Below are positions 36,629-45,893 of a stretch of 64,000 nucleotides of DNA, in pieces. A program made the position numbers and the translations under genes. The notes beneath the pieces were generated by a model. The model saw nothing but the letters and a program-made list of their open reading frames with translations. It had not been told where the DNA came from and did not search any database. The DNA comes from Marinifilum caeruleilacunae (GTDB lineage: Bacteria > Bacteroidota > Bacteroidia > Bacteroidales > Marinifilaceae). The stretch spans positions 1 through 64,000 of the forward strand of contig NZ_RZNH01000014.1 of NCBI RefSeq assembly GCF_013141825.1, read 5' to 3'. Numbering within the stretch: the first letter of the stretch is position 1; every line of letters starts with the position of its first letter.

Positions 36629-36692
36629 GGTGCAGAGCACCATAATCTTTATAGATAAGATATTATTATTATGAATGTAGGTACAGAGTACC
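36629..36692. repeat. Paired short palindromes GGTRCAGAGYACC
   Basis: GGTGCAGAGCACC (36629-36641) and GGTACAGAGTACC (36680-36692) are palindromic apart from the centre and share the following TAAT. A degenerate relative, GGTGCTCTACATC, begins at 36551. Confidence 0.6.
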
Positions 36693-36795
36693 GTAATATA
36701 CAATATTCTTAATTGAACAGGCAATATCAGCTTAAGTAAAAATACCAGCTTGTAGAGTTATTTATTCGGAATACGAAGTACTGATTGCCTACTTT

Positions 36796-36882
36796 GCGTT
36801 AGGGATTGAAGTGAATACCCCACAGCGAGGAACGAGCGAGGAGTAGAAACGGAAAGCCCGACCGACGAAGGAGGGAACGCCC
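36796..36882 (+). repeat. GCGTTAGGGATTGAAG element, possible structured RNA or dispersed repeat
   Basis: It starts GCGTTAGGGATTGAAG, ends GGAAAGCCCGAC...GAGGGAACGCCC, and the ends can pair (GCGTT with AACGC). The middle is purine-rich. From memory, similar sequences recur between genes in Bacteroidota genomes; the nature of the element is not established. Confidence 0.5.
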
Positions 36883-36938
36883 AAACCGTATCAATCCGTA
36901 TTTCATTTCAATAGCTATCCTGAGATGATGGGATGAAC

Positions 36939-36964
36939 AAAAAAGGCTCAGGTTTCCCTGAGCC
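36939..36964 (-). terminator. Terminator of the hut operon
   Basis: GGCTCAGG pairs with CCTGAGCC around a 4-base loop. On the minus strand it is followed by six T. It lies 30 bp past hutU. Confidence 0.9.
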
Positions 36965-36992
36965 TTACTAATCTATAATGAATCTGCTTGTC

Positions 36993-38993
36993 CTAAAACA
37001 AGTCTTTTAACAATGAATCTTCAACCAGGTTAGGCAGAGTAACCTTTAAATCTGGTCTACGATCCATTTCACGTTTAATCGCAAACATTGCTTCTTCGTT
37101 TCGGGCCCAGCTTCTTCTTGCAATACCATTGTTTACATCGTAAAACAACATGTTTTTCAAGCGAGCATCGGCCTCTGGAGTTCCATCAAGCAGCATACCA
37201 AAACCACCGTTGATTACTTCTCCCCAACCTACACCACCACCGTTGTGGATGGATACCCAGGTTGCTCCTCTAAAGCTATCGCCAATTACATTATGAATGG
37301 CCATATCGGCAGTAAATTTACTACCATCGTAAATGTTCGAAGTTTCTCTAAATGGCGAATCAGTACCACTTACATCATGATGATCACGACCCAAAACTAC
37401 CGGTCCGATCTTACCTTCGGCAATGGCATTGTTGAATGCTTCAGCAATTTTTGCTCTACCCTCAGCATCGGCGTAGAGAATACGAGCCTGGGACCCAACA
37501 ACCATTTTATTTTTCTTTGCATCCTTAATCCAGGTAATGTTATCCTGCATTTGCAACTGAATCTCTTCTGGCGACGATTCCATGATTTCCTGCAATACAT
37601 TCATTGCAATTTCATCGGTCATGTCCAAATCTTCTGGCTTACCCGAAGTACAAACCCAACGGAAAGGACCAAAACCATAGTCGAAACACATCGGACCTAA
37701 AATGTCCTGAACGTATGACTTATATCTGAAATCGATGCCATTTTCAGCCATAATATCAGCACCGGCTCTTGAAGCTTCCAAAAGGAATGCATTTCCATAA
37801 TCGAAGAAATAGGTTCCTTTCGCAGTGTGATTGTTCACAGCTGCTGCATGACGACGTAAGGATTCCTGAACTTTTTCCTTGAACACTTCTGGTTCTTCGC
37901 GAATTAATCGGTTCGATTCCTCGAAACTTACATCAACAGGATAGTATCCTCCTGTCCATGGAATATGCAATGATGTTTGATCGGAACCTACATGAATAAA
38001 AATCTCTTCCTGATCGAATCGCTCCCAAACATCTACAACATTACCAATGTAAGCGATAGAAACCACTTCGCTATTGGCTTGCGCCTGTTTTACGCGCTTC
38101 ACCAGGTCGTCCATATTATCAACCAAGACATCAACCCAACCTTGCTCGTGACGTTTGGTTGCTGCTTTTGGGTTTACTTCAGCTGCAATGGTAATACAGC
38201 CCGAAATATTTCCTGCTTTTGGCTGCGCACCACTCATTCCACCTAAACCTGCTGTCAGGAAAATTTTTCCTGATGGAGTTTCACCTTTTTTCAAGATTTT
38301 ACGGAAAGCGTTCATAACAGTAATTGTAGTACCGTGAACAATTCCCTGAGGTCCGATATACATGAAAGAACCCGCGGTCATCTGACCATATTGTGATACA
38401 CCAAGCGCATTGAATTTCTCCCAATGATCTGGCTTCGAGTAATTTGGAATTACCATACCGTTGGTCACAATCACACGAGGAGCACCTTTCGATGATGGGA
38501 ACAAGCCCATTGGGTGACCTGAATACATGTGCAAGGTCTGCTCATCGGTCATTGTAGCCAAATACTTCATGCAAAGCAAGTACTGCGCCCAGTTTTGGAA
38601 AACCGCACCATTTCCCCCGTAAGTAATCAGCTCTTCAGGATGTTGAGCTACTGCAGGGTCAAGGTTATTCTGCATCATTAACATGATACCTGCAGCTTGC
38701 TGTGATTTTGCAGGATACTCTTCGATTGGTCTTGCATACATTTTGTATTCAGGCTTGAAGCGATACATGTAAATGCGGCCAAAATCTAATAGTTCCTGTG
38801 CAAATTCAGGAGCCAGTTCAGCATGCCATTCTGCAGGGAAATAACGCAAGGCATTGCGAATGGCCAATTGCTTTTCCTCTACTGTTAAAATATCTTTTCT
38901 TTTAGGAGCTCTGTTGGCATCCTTTGGATATGCTTTTTTTGCAGGCAATTCCGATGGAATCCCCTGTAATATTTGTTCTTGAAATGTCATCAT
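36993..38993 (-). CDS. hutU: Urocanate hydratase
   Basis: HutU hydrates urocanate to 4-imidazolone-5-propionate with tightly bound NAD+. The 666-residue protein has urocanase motifs: YGGNGAVFQNWAQY, MYSGHPMGLFPS, TAGLGGMSGAQPKA and FGPFRWVCTSG. At 666 residues it belongs to the long form (animal enzymes are similar) rather than the 550-residue proteobacterial form. Tandem ATG codons make the start 38993 or 38990. It follows hutH by 8 bp on the minus strand. Confidence 0.95.
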   Translation of the reverse strand: MMTFQEQILQGIPSELPAKKAYPKDANRAPKRKDILTVEEKQLAIRNALRYFPAEWHAELAPEFAQELLDFGRIYMYRFKPEYKMYARPIEEYPAKSQQAAGIMLMMQNNLDPAVAQHPEELITYGGNGAVFQNWAQYLLCMKYLATMTDEQTLHMYSGHPMGLFPSSKGAPRVIVTNGMVIPNYSKPDHWEKFNALGVSQYGQMTAGSFMYIGPQGIVHGTTITVMNAFRKILKKGETPSGKIFLTAGLGGMSGAQPKAGNISGCITIAAEVNPKAATKRHEQGWVDVLVDNMDDLVKRVKQAQANSEVVSIAYIGNVVDVWERFDQEEIFIHVGSDQTSLHIPWTGGYYPVDVSFEESNRLIREEPEVFKEKVQESLRRHAAAVNNHTAKGTYFFDYGNAFLLEASRAGADIMAENGIDFRYKSYVQDILGPMCFDYGFGPFRWVCTSGKPEDLDMTDEIAMNVLQEIMESSPEEIQLQMQDNITWIKDAKKNKMVVGSQARILYADAEGRAKIAEAFNNAIAEGKIGPVVLGRDHHDVSGTDSPFRETSNIYDGSKFTADMAIHNVIGDSFRGATWVSIHNGGGVGWGEVINGGFGMLLDGTPEADARLKNMLFYDVNNGIARRSWARNEEAMFAIKREMDRRPDLKVTLPNLVEDSLLKDLF

Positions 38994-39001
38994 TTTCTCT
39001 C

Positions 39002-40492
39002 CTATTTCACGATAAACGCTCTGTTTTTCACAAACTCAACCATTGCATTGATATCATCTTTCAATACACGGTCGTCTTCCAATTTGTCCACCTTAGATCT
39101 GATGATATCAAAGTTCTTTTCGATGATATCCGACAATCTGTTTGGTCTTCTGAATTCAATTGCCTGTGCGGCATACATCAACTCGATTGCAAAAATCTTT
39201 TCTAGATTACCAAGAATCTGGTTGAATTTACGTCCAGAGATACTTCCCATAGAAACATGATCTTCCTGTCCTAAAGAAGTTGGAACACTATCAGCTGATG
39301 GTGGGAAACACAATGATTTGTTTTCAGTAACCAAAGCCGCTGTAGTATATTGAGGAATCATGAAACCAGAGTTCAATCCTCCACTTGAGGTCAATAAGCG
39401 AGGTAAACCATATTTACCTTCCAACAATAAGTAACATCTTCTATCGGCAATATTACCCAATTCCGAAGCTGCCAATGCACAATAATCAATTGCCATTGCC
39501 AATGGTTGCCCGTGGAAATTACCACCCGAAATTGCTTCAGTTTCGCTCAATACGATTGGGTTATCGGTAACAGAGTTCATTTCGATTTCTGCCATTTCCT
39601 TAACATGAGCAAATGCATTTCTCGAAGCACCATGTACCTGAGGAATACAACGCAATGAATATGGATCCTGAACACGTTCGCAATTGCTGTGAAGTTCAAG
39701 ATTTTCCGATTCATCAAGCAACATGCGCATGCGCTCTGCTACTTTTATATTTCCCGGGAAAGGACGAATTTGGTGTAGTGCAGATTTGTAAGGAGCTGCA
39801 CTTCCCATAAAGCCTTCTAAACTCATTGCTCCGGCAACATCTGCAAGGTCTAGCAGATATTCCATTCTGTGCAAACCTTTAATGGTGTGAGCCAAAATGA
39901 ACTGTGTACCATTAATCAAGCCTAAACCTTCTTTGGCAGCAAGGCTAATTGGTTCCAAGCCATGCTTAGCCAACACCTCTTTGGCAGGAAGAATCTCTTT
40001 TCCAACCCAGAATTCACCTTCACCTAATAATGGCAAAAACAAGTGCGACAATGGAGCCAAATCGCCCGATGCTCCTACAGAACCTTGCTCAGGAACAACT
40101 GGTAAAATATCATTTTCAATGAAGTATAAAATACGTTCGATAACTTCCAAACGAACCCCTGAAAAACCTTGCGACAAAGCTTGCACTTTACAAATCATCA
40201 TGATTTTAGACAACTCTTTGCCAATTGGATTACCAACACCAACCGCATGGGTAATAATCAAGTTCTCCTGAAGCTTACTTGTCTCCTCAGGTGAAATTTG
40301 AGTATCACAAAGTGGTCCAAAACCAGTGTTTACACCGTAAACAGCTTTATCTGAATTCGCCATAGTCTCAACCTTAGCTCTGCACTCATTTACTTTTGCA
40401 ATAGCTTCTTCAGTTAAGACAGCTTTTAGCTCACCTCGAGCAATCTGTATTGTTTTATCAACTGTTAGTCGATCTATCCCGTATTTAAACAT
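39002..40492 (-). CDS. hutH: Histidine ammonia-lyase
   Basis: HutH deaminates L-histidine to urocanate. The 496-residue protein contains the self-forming MIO cofactor triad A141-S142-G143 in GSVGASGDLAPLSH, plus YGVNTGFGPL near the N-terminus and the late QEDHVSMGS motif, all typical of the family. First gene of a two-gene operon with hutU. A good Bacteroidota promoter lies at 40515-40545. Confidence 0.96.
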   Translation of the reverse strand: MFKYGIDRLTVDKTIQIARGELKAVLTEEAIAKVNECRAKVETMANSDKAVYGVNTGFGPLCDTQISPEETSKLQENLIITHAVGVGNPIGKELSKIMMICKVQALSQGFSGVRLEVIERILYFIENDILPVVPEQGSVGASGDLAPLSHLFLPLLGEGEFWVGKEILPAKEVLAKHGLEPISLAAKEGLGLINGTQFILAHTIKGLHRMEYLLDLADVAGAMSLEGFMGSAAPYKSALHQIRPFPGNIKVAERMRMLLDESENLELHSNCERVQDPYSLRCIPQVHGASRNAFAHVKEMAEIEMNSVTDNPIVLSETEAISGGNFHGQPLAMAIDYCALAASELGNIADRRCYLLLEGKYGLPRLLTSSGGLNSGFMIPQYTTAALVTENKSLCFPPSADSVPTSLGQEDHVSMGSISGRKFNQILGNLEKIFAIELMYAAQAIEFRRPNRLSDIIEKNFDIIRSKVDKLEDDRVLKDDINAMVEFVKNRAFIVK

Positions 40493-40833
40493 TGTTCTTG
40501 TATTTTATTTATTGCAAATGTAAAAGCTATTTTAATACCCAACAAGACTAGTTTTATCAAGATATAATAACCCACAGTTATCATTCATTAAAAACTTATC
40601 AGAATCAAACCTTCTAAAATCCCAATACTTTATATTTTACTTATAATATTAACACCCTATTAACTGCGAATTTACAGGGCTTACTTTTATAAAATCGCAC
40701 ACTTAGCTACAAAGCTGATAACCTATTATTTAAATTTATTTTACTTAATCATAAAATATAATTACTTTAGAAGTTCAATTAATCATATTTGGAATAATTT
40801 TTGTTATTACCAGCACTATAAAAACGATAAACA
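40493..40833. other. Divergent AT-rich intergenic region, hutH and M48 gene
   Basis: About 340 bp, very AT-rich, with the hut promoter at its left end and a possible -7 box CATATTTG (40784-40791) for the M48 gene. No further gene or repeat seen. Confidence 0.45.
40515..40545 (-). promoter_or_regulatory. Promoter of hutHU
   Basis: On the minus strand TTG (40543-40545), 20 bp, then TACATTTG (40515-40522) fits the Bacteroidota -33/-7 pattern. It lies 23 bp upstream of the hutH ATG. Confidence 0.7.
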
Positions 40834-42156
40834 ATGAAAACAAAACTCACCTTATTCGTGCTATTACTCATCTGTTTTAATGGCATGGCAAACAAAACCA
40901 ACTTTAGTTTTTGGACTCAAATCTGGATGGACAACACCAGTTCACAAGAAATTGCACAAGGCAATTACCAACTCACTCTTCACAATCATCACTGGAACTA
41001 CAAGAATCGTAAACTCTTGCACGATGCATCGCAGGAATATTTGATTCAACTGGAACTTCAGGATGCATTTTATGTTGATCCGGAACTGGAAGATTATTTG
41101 TACCAACTGGTACATCAAATTCGATCTAAAGAATTTCCAGAACAGCAAAAGGTTCATTTGAATGTAAAAATGATTAAATCTGTTATTCCGGAAACCTTCT
41201 CTTTTGCAAATGGAACCATTATTATTAGTACAGGAATGCTTTCGCTGCTTCAATCGGAAGATGAGTTGATGGCGATTTTAGCCAGGGAAATTGCTCATTT
41301 AACCCTCGACCATAATGTAGAAGCGTATTCAGCACTGCAAACAAAGAGAACCATTGCCGGAATTATTGGGGCCGGAGTGTATATTGCCAGTACTGCAAAC
41401 GCTATGGACAAAGGAGAAAGCTTTTGGGATGCTGAATACCTGGGAAGTTTTGTGGGAGCAGGCTCGGAATTGCTTTCATACGGCGTGTTAAGTGCGCTTG
41501 GTGTAGGTTATAACAAAGCAAGAACCTACGAAGCAGATGAAATTGCACAAGAATGGATGATGGAAAACAAGAAAAACCCATATGCTCTTGCCCAGGCAAT
41601 CAGACGTTTACAATTCTATGAAAATCAGCACAGGGGAACCATTCATGAACTTGCCGAGAATCGTTTCTTTCTAAAAAATCGCTTCGAAAACATTCTAAAC
41701 AAAAGAAAGTACAAGCTCGTTCCTGGTGGCATAAAGATGACTCTGGTAGATTTAAACTACGATACCAACATTTCGGATTGTTTAAAAACCAATTCAAAAC
41801 TACTGGTTGCCAATGAATGCTATGCAGAGGCACTGCCATTGTTGGAGCGTTCTATCGGGTCTGAATGGACTTCGGGAGAGTCGTATTTGCTAAAAGCAAT
41901 TTCTCTTCGTCATACCAAATACAGTCAGGAGGACAATCAAAACATTCTAACAATACTTGATATGGCAGAAAAGAATGCTGTATCAGAATTGCCATGGATC
42001 TGGTCGGAAAGAGCCCTGATTCACCTCAGGCTGAATGAAGATCAGTATGCCTTGGAAGCCTTGCTTAGATATGAAGAGTATTTTGCGCAAGATCAATCGG
42101 ACGACACTTTATGGGCCAAAAGAATGATTGCCAAACTTCAAAAAAGAATCAATTAG
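40834..42156 (+). CDS. M48-like exported protein with altered zinc motif (RExxH)
   Basis: 440 residues with a signal peptide (about 1-19) and an M48 peptidase-like domain: FSFANGTIIISTGMLSLLQSEDELMAILA, then R151-E152-I-A-H155-LTLDH, and later YEADEIAQEWM, the usual third-ligand segment. The first zinc-ligand His of HExxH is Arg (AGG at 41284-41286). The C-terminal third looks helical and TPR-like, as in BepA. With one ligand lost, normal proteolysis is doubtful; a chaperone-like pseudoprotease is possible. A second His pair or a different metal geometry cannot be excluded. Located between hutH and ftcd without evident link. Confidence 0.8.
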   Translation: MKTKLTLFVLLLICFNGMANKTNFSFWTQIWMDNTSSQEIAQGNYQLTLHNHHWNYKNRKLLHDASQEYLIQLELQDAFYVDPELEDYLYQLVHQIRSKEFPEQQKVHLNVKMIKSVIPETFSFANGTIIISTGMLSLLQSEDELMAILAREIAHLTLDHNVEAYSALQTKRTIAGIIGAGVYIASTANAMDKGESFWDAEYLGSFVGAGSELLSYGVLSALGVGYNKARTYEADEIAQEWMMENKKNPYALAQAIRRLQFYENQHRGTIHELAENRFFLKNRFENILNKRKYKLVPGGIKMTLVDLNYDTNISDCLKTNSKLLVANECYAEALPLLERSIGSEWTSGESYLLKAISLRHTKYSQEDNQNILTILDMAEKNAVSELPWIWSERALIHLRLNEDQYALEALLRYEEYFAQDQSDDTLWAKRMIAKLQKRIN

Positions 42157-42172
42157 AAAAAAGTTATTTTCA

Positions 42173-42200
42173 GAGAGTCTCATCTAAATATGAGGCTCTC
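42173..42200 (+). terminator. Probable terminator of the M48 gene
   Basis: GAGAG-T-CTCAT pairs with ATGAG-G-CTCTC around a 6-base loop, followed by ATTTTAT. Confidence 0.7.
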
Positions 42201-42217
42201 ATTTTATAGGGTACTGC

Positions 42218-42874
42218 TTATTCTAAACTCAAATAATTAATAGCAGTCCAATGAATAGGATAATTAGGGGAACTCGAATCAATAATAATCACGTAAAAAC
42301 TCCCTCTTGCCTTATATAAAACAACAACTGAAGGAATTTTTTCTTGATAATCAAAAAGAATTTGATGTTCTCCACATCTATTACTAAAGGACATTTTATA
42401 TATATCGGCAGAAAAACCTTTATAATTAGTTCCTTCAAATCTTTTATGTATTTCTGATCGTTTATCTATGTGTAGCTTAAATCTTTTATTAAAAGAATAT
42501 CCATATTTTACTTTTACTCTACTTTTTCCCTTTGGATTAAATACTTCTCCAGACCTAATATTAACTTCATCTAAAGTTAATTTTTCATTATAGAAAATAT
42601 TATCTAAATCAATTTCACCTAAATCTTTAAACTCCCAAATTGTTATTCGATAATCCTTCTTATATCTGATGATAGAACGAACTGATCTTTTCCTAATATT
42701 ACTATGTCCAATTTCAACATATTTCTCGGCATCCTTTATAAGCCAAGTATACTCCTTCCATTTCTCCCAACTAGAAGAATGAGCATATACCACAATTTCA
42801 TATGTAAAAAATACAACATATGACATTACTATAGCTATAGCCCCTGAGACTATTATTTTAATTATTTTGTTCAT
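42218..42874 (-). CDS. Unknown membrane-anchored protein
   Basis: 218 residues, with an N-terminal membrane helix (about 5-29) and a predicted outside domain rich in Lys, Ile and aromatic residues. It contains SFSNRCGEHQILFDY and a Ser-rich end (IIIDSSSPNYPIHW). No family recognised. The gene is noticeably more AT-rich than its neighbours, consistent with recent acquisition, though composition alone is weak evidence. It stands alone. Confidence 0.6.
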   Translation of the reverse strand: MNKIIKIIVSGAIAIVMSYVVFFTYEIVVYAHSSSWEKWKEYTWLIKDAEKYVEIGHSNIRKRSVRSIIRYKKDYRITIWEFKDLGEIDLDNIFYNEKLTLDEVNIRSGEVFNPKGKSRVKVKYGYSFNKRFKLHIDKRSEIHKRFEGTNYKGFSADIYKMSFSNRCGEHQILFDYQEKIPSVVVLYKARGSFYVIIIDSSSPNYPIHWTAINYLSLE

Positions 42875-43036
42875 TATGGTCGAAGCTTAATTTTCATAAA
42901 GTTATTAAACATACACTATATCCAGCATAATATAAAATAAAAGGTATGATTTGAGCATCCGCTATTTCTAAGGCTGCAAATTCAATCTAGCTCGATACCC
43001 TCGCTCAAATGAGGGCATAGAAGCCCATAGTTTTGA

Positions 43037-43068
43037 ACAAAAAAAACCTGCCAGACTCCTGACAGGTT
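43037..43068 (-). terminator. Terminator of the FTCD gene
   Basis: AACCTGCCAG pairs with CTGACAGGTT with one mismatch. On the minus strand it is followed by eight T. Confidence 0.85.
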
Positions 43069-43093
43069 CAACAACAACATAGTAATTCACTAA

Positions 43094-44794
43094 TTAAATC
43101 TTAGCATTCACTATATCAACAATTTCTTTTTCGTTCGCCACAGCTTTGTCTACAATCGCTTGTCCTTTAGCGATAATATCTTCAGCCCATGCTTTATCTG
43201 TAAGGTCAGCAGCATTGATTTTCACATTCATGAAAGCACCAATTACACCCGAACGAGCAGCCAAAGCACCTACGCCAGCATCGGTAACCGAGTTAGGGTT
43301 TCCAATTTCAGCCATTGCTTTACAAACATCCATACAGCCTAAGCAAAGCTCCATAGTTTGGAAAGGAACCATAGTTGCAAACTTGGTAGCCTCTTCCATT
43401 GCTTCTGCACGAGCTGCTTTTTCTTCTTCACTTCCTTTTGGCATACGAACCGCATCCATAATTTTGTTGAAGGCATTGGTATCTTCATCAACCAACCAGG
43501 TAAGCTTGGTGTGGTATTCTTTTCCTTTTTCAGCCCAATCAGAGAACTCTTCCCAACGCTCATCCCAACCTGGTTTGTGAGCAGAAAGGTTAGCTACCAT
43601 TGAACCAAGAGCTGCACCCATAGCACCCATATAAGCAGAGATTGATCCTCCACCCGGAGCCATAGATTCAGAAGCGGTTTCTTCTACGAACTCAGTCAGG
43701 TTTAGATCAACCAATTTCTTCTGACCTTTTTTCGCTTCATTCTCAAGGATATATTCGATAATCTTCTTATCAGCATCGAATGGGTATAACTCATCCAAGC
43801 CTAAAGATTTTACTGCAATCTTAATGATTTCGCGATCGGCAATACCCGTAGAACGACCTTGCATACGTAGGTAATGCTTTCCTGCATCCAACATTGCTTT
43901 CAATGGTACAACACCTACCAACTCCGATCCTGTTACACGGATACCACGAGCCTGAGCTTTTGCACACACTTCATCAAATGCTTTATGGATAGAAGTTACC
44001 GAGATATCAGTCATATTCATTGAGATCTGAGCCACTCCGAATTCTTCAATAAACCACCCAATTGCCTTGGTTGCTTTCAAAGTACCAGGGATCATTACTG
44101 GTTTACCGTTCTCATCTTTTACAATTTTACCTGTGATAGGATGTCCTTCACGCTTGGTACGACCTCGCTCGCGTACGTCGAATGCAATTGCATTGGCACG
44201 ACGAGTAGAAGTAGTATTTAAGTTGAAGTTATATGCAATTAAGAAGTTACGAGCACCAACAGCAGTAACACCCGACTTGGCTACAGCATCAGTAAAAGCT
44301 GCTGGCCCAAAATCTGGTTTCCACTCTTCTGTTCCGATTCTTTCCTTAACAGCTTCGTATTCTCCTTCGCGACAAACTGCAAGGTTCTTACGTTCTGGCT
44401 TACGAGCAGCATGCTCATAACAATACACAGGTACACCAGCTTCTTCACCAATACGCTGAGCCAATTTGTGCGCATACTCAACTGTTTCTTCCATTGTAAT
44501 GTTCGCAACCGGAACCAACGGACAAACATCAGTAGCACCAAAACGAGGGTGAGCACCTGAATGCTTACTCATATCGATTAATTCAGCTGCTTTTTTTACA
44601 GCACGAAAAGCTGCTTCACAAACCTCATCAGGAGTTCCAACCATGGTAACTACAGTACGGTTGGTAGCTTTTCCCGGATCAACGTCAATCAGGCTTACGC
44701 CTTCAACAGATTCAATTTCGTTTGTAATCTGCTTAATGATATTCATGTCGTTCCCTTCAGAAAAATTAGGAACACATTCGATTAATTGCTTCAT
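43094..44794 (-). CDS. ftcD: Bifunctional glutamate formimidoyltransferase / formimido-THF cyclodeaminase
   Basis: This enzyme transfers the formimino group of formiminoglutamate to tetrahydrofolate, then releases ammonia to give methenyl-THF, the last steps of histidine degradation. The 566-residue protein has an N-terminal formiminotransferase part (residues 1-~330: ECVPNFSEGND, DVDPGKATNRTV, SKHSGAHPRFGATD) and a C-terminal cyclodeaminase part (~350-560: APGGGSISAYMGAMGAAL, GNPNSVTDAGVGALAA). The fusion matches the animal FTCD architecture and many Bacteroidota. It is separate from hutHU, but lies in the same region and has a divergent LysR regulator. Confidence 0.95.
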   Translation of the reverse strand: MKQLIECVPNFSEGNDMNIIKQITNEIESVEGVSLIDVDPGKATNRTVVTMVGTPDEVCEAAFRAVKKAAELIDMSKHSGAHPRFGATDVCPLVPVANITMEETVEYAHKLAQRIGEEAGVPVYCYEHAARKPERKNLAVCREGEYEAVKERIGTEEWKPDFGPAAFTDAVAKSGVTAVGARNFLIAYNFNLNTTSTRRANAIAFDVRERGRTKREGHPITGKIVKDENGKPVMIPGTLKATKAIGWFIEEFGVAQISMNMTDISVTSIHKAFDEVCAKAQARGIRVTGSELVGVVPLKAMLDAGKHYLRMQGRSTGIADREIIKIAVKSLGLDELYPFDADKKIIEYILENEAKKGQKKLVDLNLTEFVEETASESMAPGGGSISAYMGAMGAALGSMVANLSAHKPGWDERWEEFSDWAEKGKEYHTKLTWLVDEDTNAFNKIMDAVRMPKGSEEEKAARAEAMEEATKFATMVPFQTMELCLGCMDVCKAMAEIGNPNSVTDAGVGALAARSGVIGAFMNVKINAADLTDKAWAEDIIAKGQAIVDKAVANEKEIVDIVNAKI

Positions 44795-44854
44795 ATTGAT
44801 TTAGATCTAAATTTGTTGCTTAAATTATCCTATATACTTTTCTCGAGTAATCGT

Positions 44855-44870
44855 AATAGAATTTCTAATT
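44855..44870. promoter_or_regulatory. Candidate LysR operator between ftcD and lysR
   Basis: AATAGAATTTCTAATT is a near-palindrome (one mismatched pair) in the 137-bp divergent region, a typical position for a LysR-type site (T-N11-A form). Confidence 0.4.
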
Positions 44871-44931
44871 GTGTAAAGTTATCACTAAGTTTGATACCTA
44901 ACAATACTATTTAATTTAGGGATTCATAACT

Positions 44932-45828
44932 ATGAGTTATCAAACAGAATTTAGACATTTTAGGTATTTTTTGGCTTTGGCAGAGGATTTACATTTTCGT
45001 AAAGCTTCGGAACGCTTGTTTATTTCTCAACCTGGTTTGAGTCGACAAATCAAGCAAATGGAGGAAGCCCTGGGCATAAACCTGTTTGAAAGGCACAACC
45101 GAAAGGTAAAGCTTACCAAGGCCGGCGAATACATGCAAAGAGAGCTGATTAATAATTTTCAGCGTTTGGATGATATCATTTCTCATGCAAGGCTTTTAAA
45201 CGACGGAATGGATGGTAATTTAAAACTTGGTTATGTGGGTTCAGCCATGCAATTGGTAATTCCTGATCTTCTTTTGAAATTTAAAGAGGAGCATCCTAAT
45301 GTTTTGTTCGATATCAACGAAATGGATAACAACAAGCAAATTAAGGCCCTGTTAAAACAGGAAATTGATGTTGGTTTTGTGAGAATGGAACGTGTGCCAA
45401 GAGGTTTGAATATTCTTCCTCTTTTCGAGGATACATTTTCGTTAGTGCTTCCGGCTGAGCACAAAGTAGATTCCGGCAATTTTAAAGGCTTATCGCAATT
45501 TAAAGATGAACCCTTCATCCTATTCGATTCCTCCTACAGTCAATCTTACTACGAAAAAGTAATGCAAATTTTTGATGATGCAGGTTTTGCTCCTATCATT
45601 TCGCACAATACGGTGAATGCGAGTTCTATTTTTAGGCTAATTGAGAACAATTTTGGAGCTTCCATTGTTCCAACCTCACTAAAATTGGGCTATGACATGA
45701 AAATTAAATTCATAGAACTGGATAAAATTCCACAGCGAACCACCTTGAAATTGATTTGGAACAGCGTAAATACCAATCCACTTTTAGAGAACTTCCTGAA
45801 CATTGCCGAAAATGTTGATTTTAAATAA
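44932..45828 (+). CDS. LysR family regulator
   Basis: 298 residues with N-terminal winged HTH (FLALAEDLHFRKASERLFISQPGLSRQI) and a periplasmic-binding-protein-like effector domain. Its first 60 residues resemble the CynR/CbbR-type HTH. It diverges from ftcD, so it probably controls histidine or C1 metabolism, by analogy with LysR-target pairs. The inducer is unknown. The hairpin at 45833-45868 follows. Confidence 0.88.
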   Translation: MSYQTEFRHFRYFLALAEDLHFRKASERLFISQPGLSRQIKQMEEALGINLFERHNRKVKLTKAGEYMQRELINNFQRLDDIISHARLLNDGMDGNLKLGYVGSAMQLVIPDLLLKFKEEHPNVLFDINEMDNNKQIKALLKQEIDVGFVRMERVPRGLNILPLFEDTFSLVLPAEHKVDSGNFKGLSQFKDEPFILFDSSYSQSYYEKVMQIFDDAGFAPIISHNTVNASSIFRLIENNFGASIVPTSLKLGYDMKIKFIELDKIPQRTTLKLIWNSVNTNPLLENFLNIAENVDFK

Positions 45829-45868
45829 AAAAAAGACTGCAAACATGATATAACATGTCTGCAGTCTT
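45829..45868 (-). terminator. Terminator between lysR and nitroreductase
   Basis: AAGACTGCAAACATG pairs with CATGTCTGCAGTCTT with one mismatch. A T-run is present on the minus strand, so it best serves the nitroreductase gene. Confidence 0.82.
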
Positions 45869-45893
45869 ATCTCAACATCACTACTTTTTGTGA

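Larger units (their letters stand above)
36511..36992. other. Repeat-bearing intergenic region
   Basis: About 480 bp without a gene. It holds three GGTGC/GGTAC palindromic motifs (36551, 36629, 36680), a structured-looking element (36796-36882), and the hut terminator (36939-36964). Confidence 0.55.
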
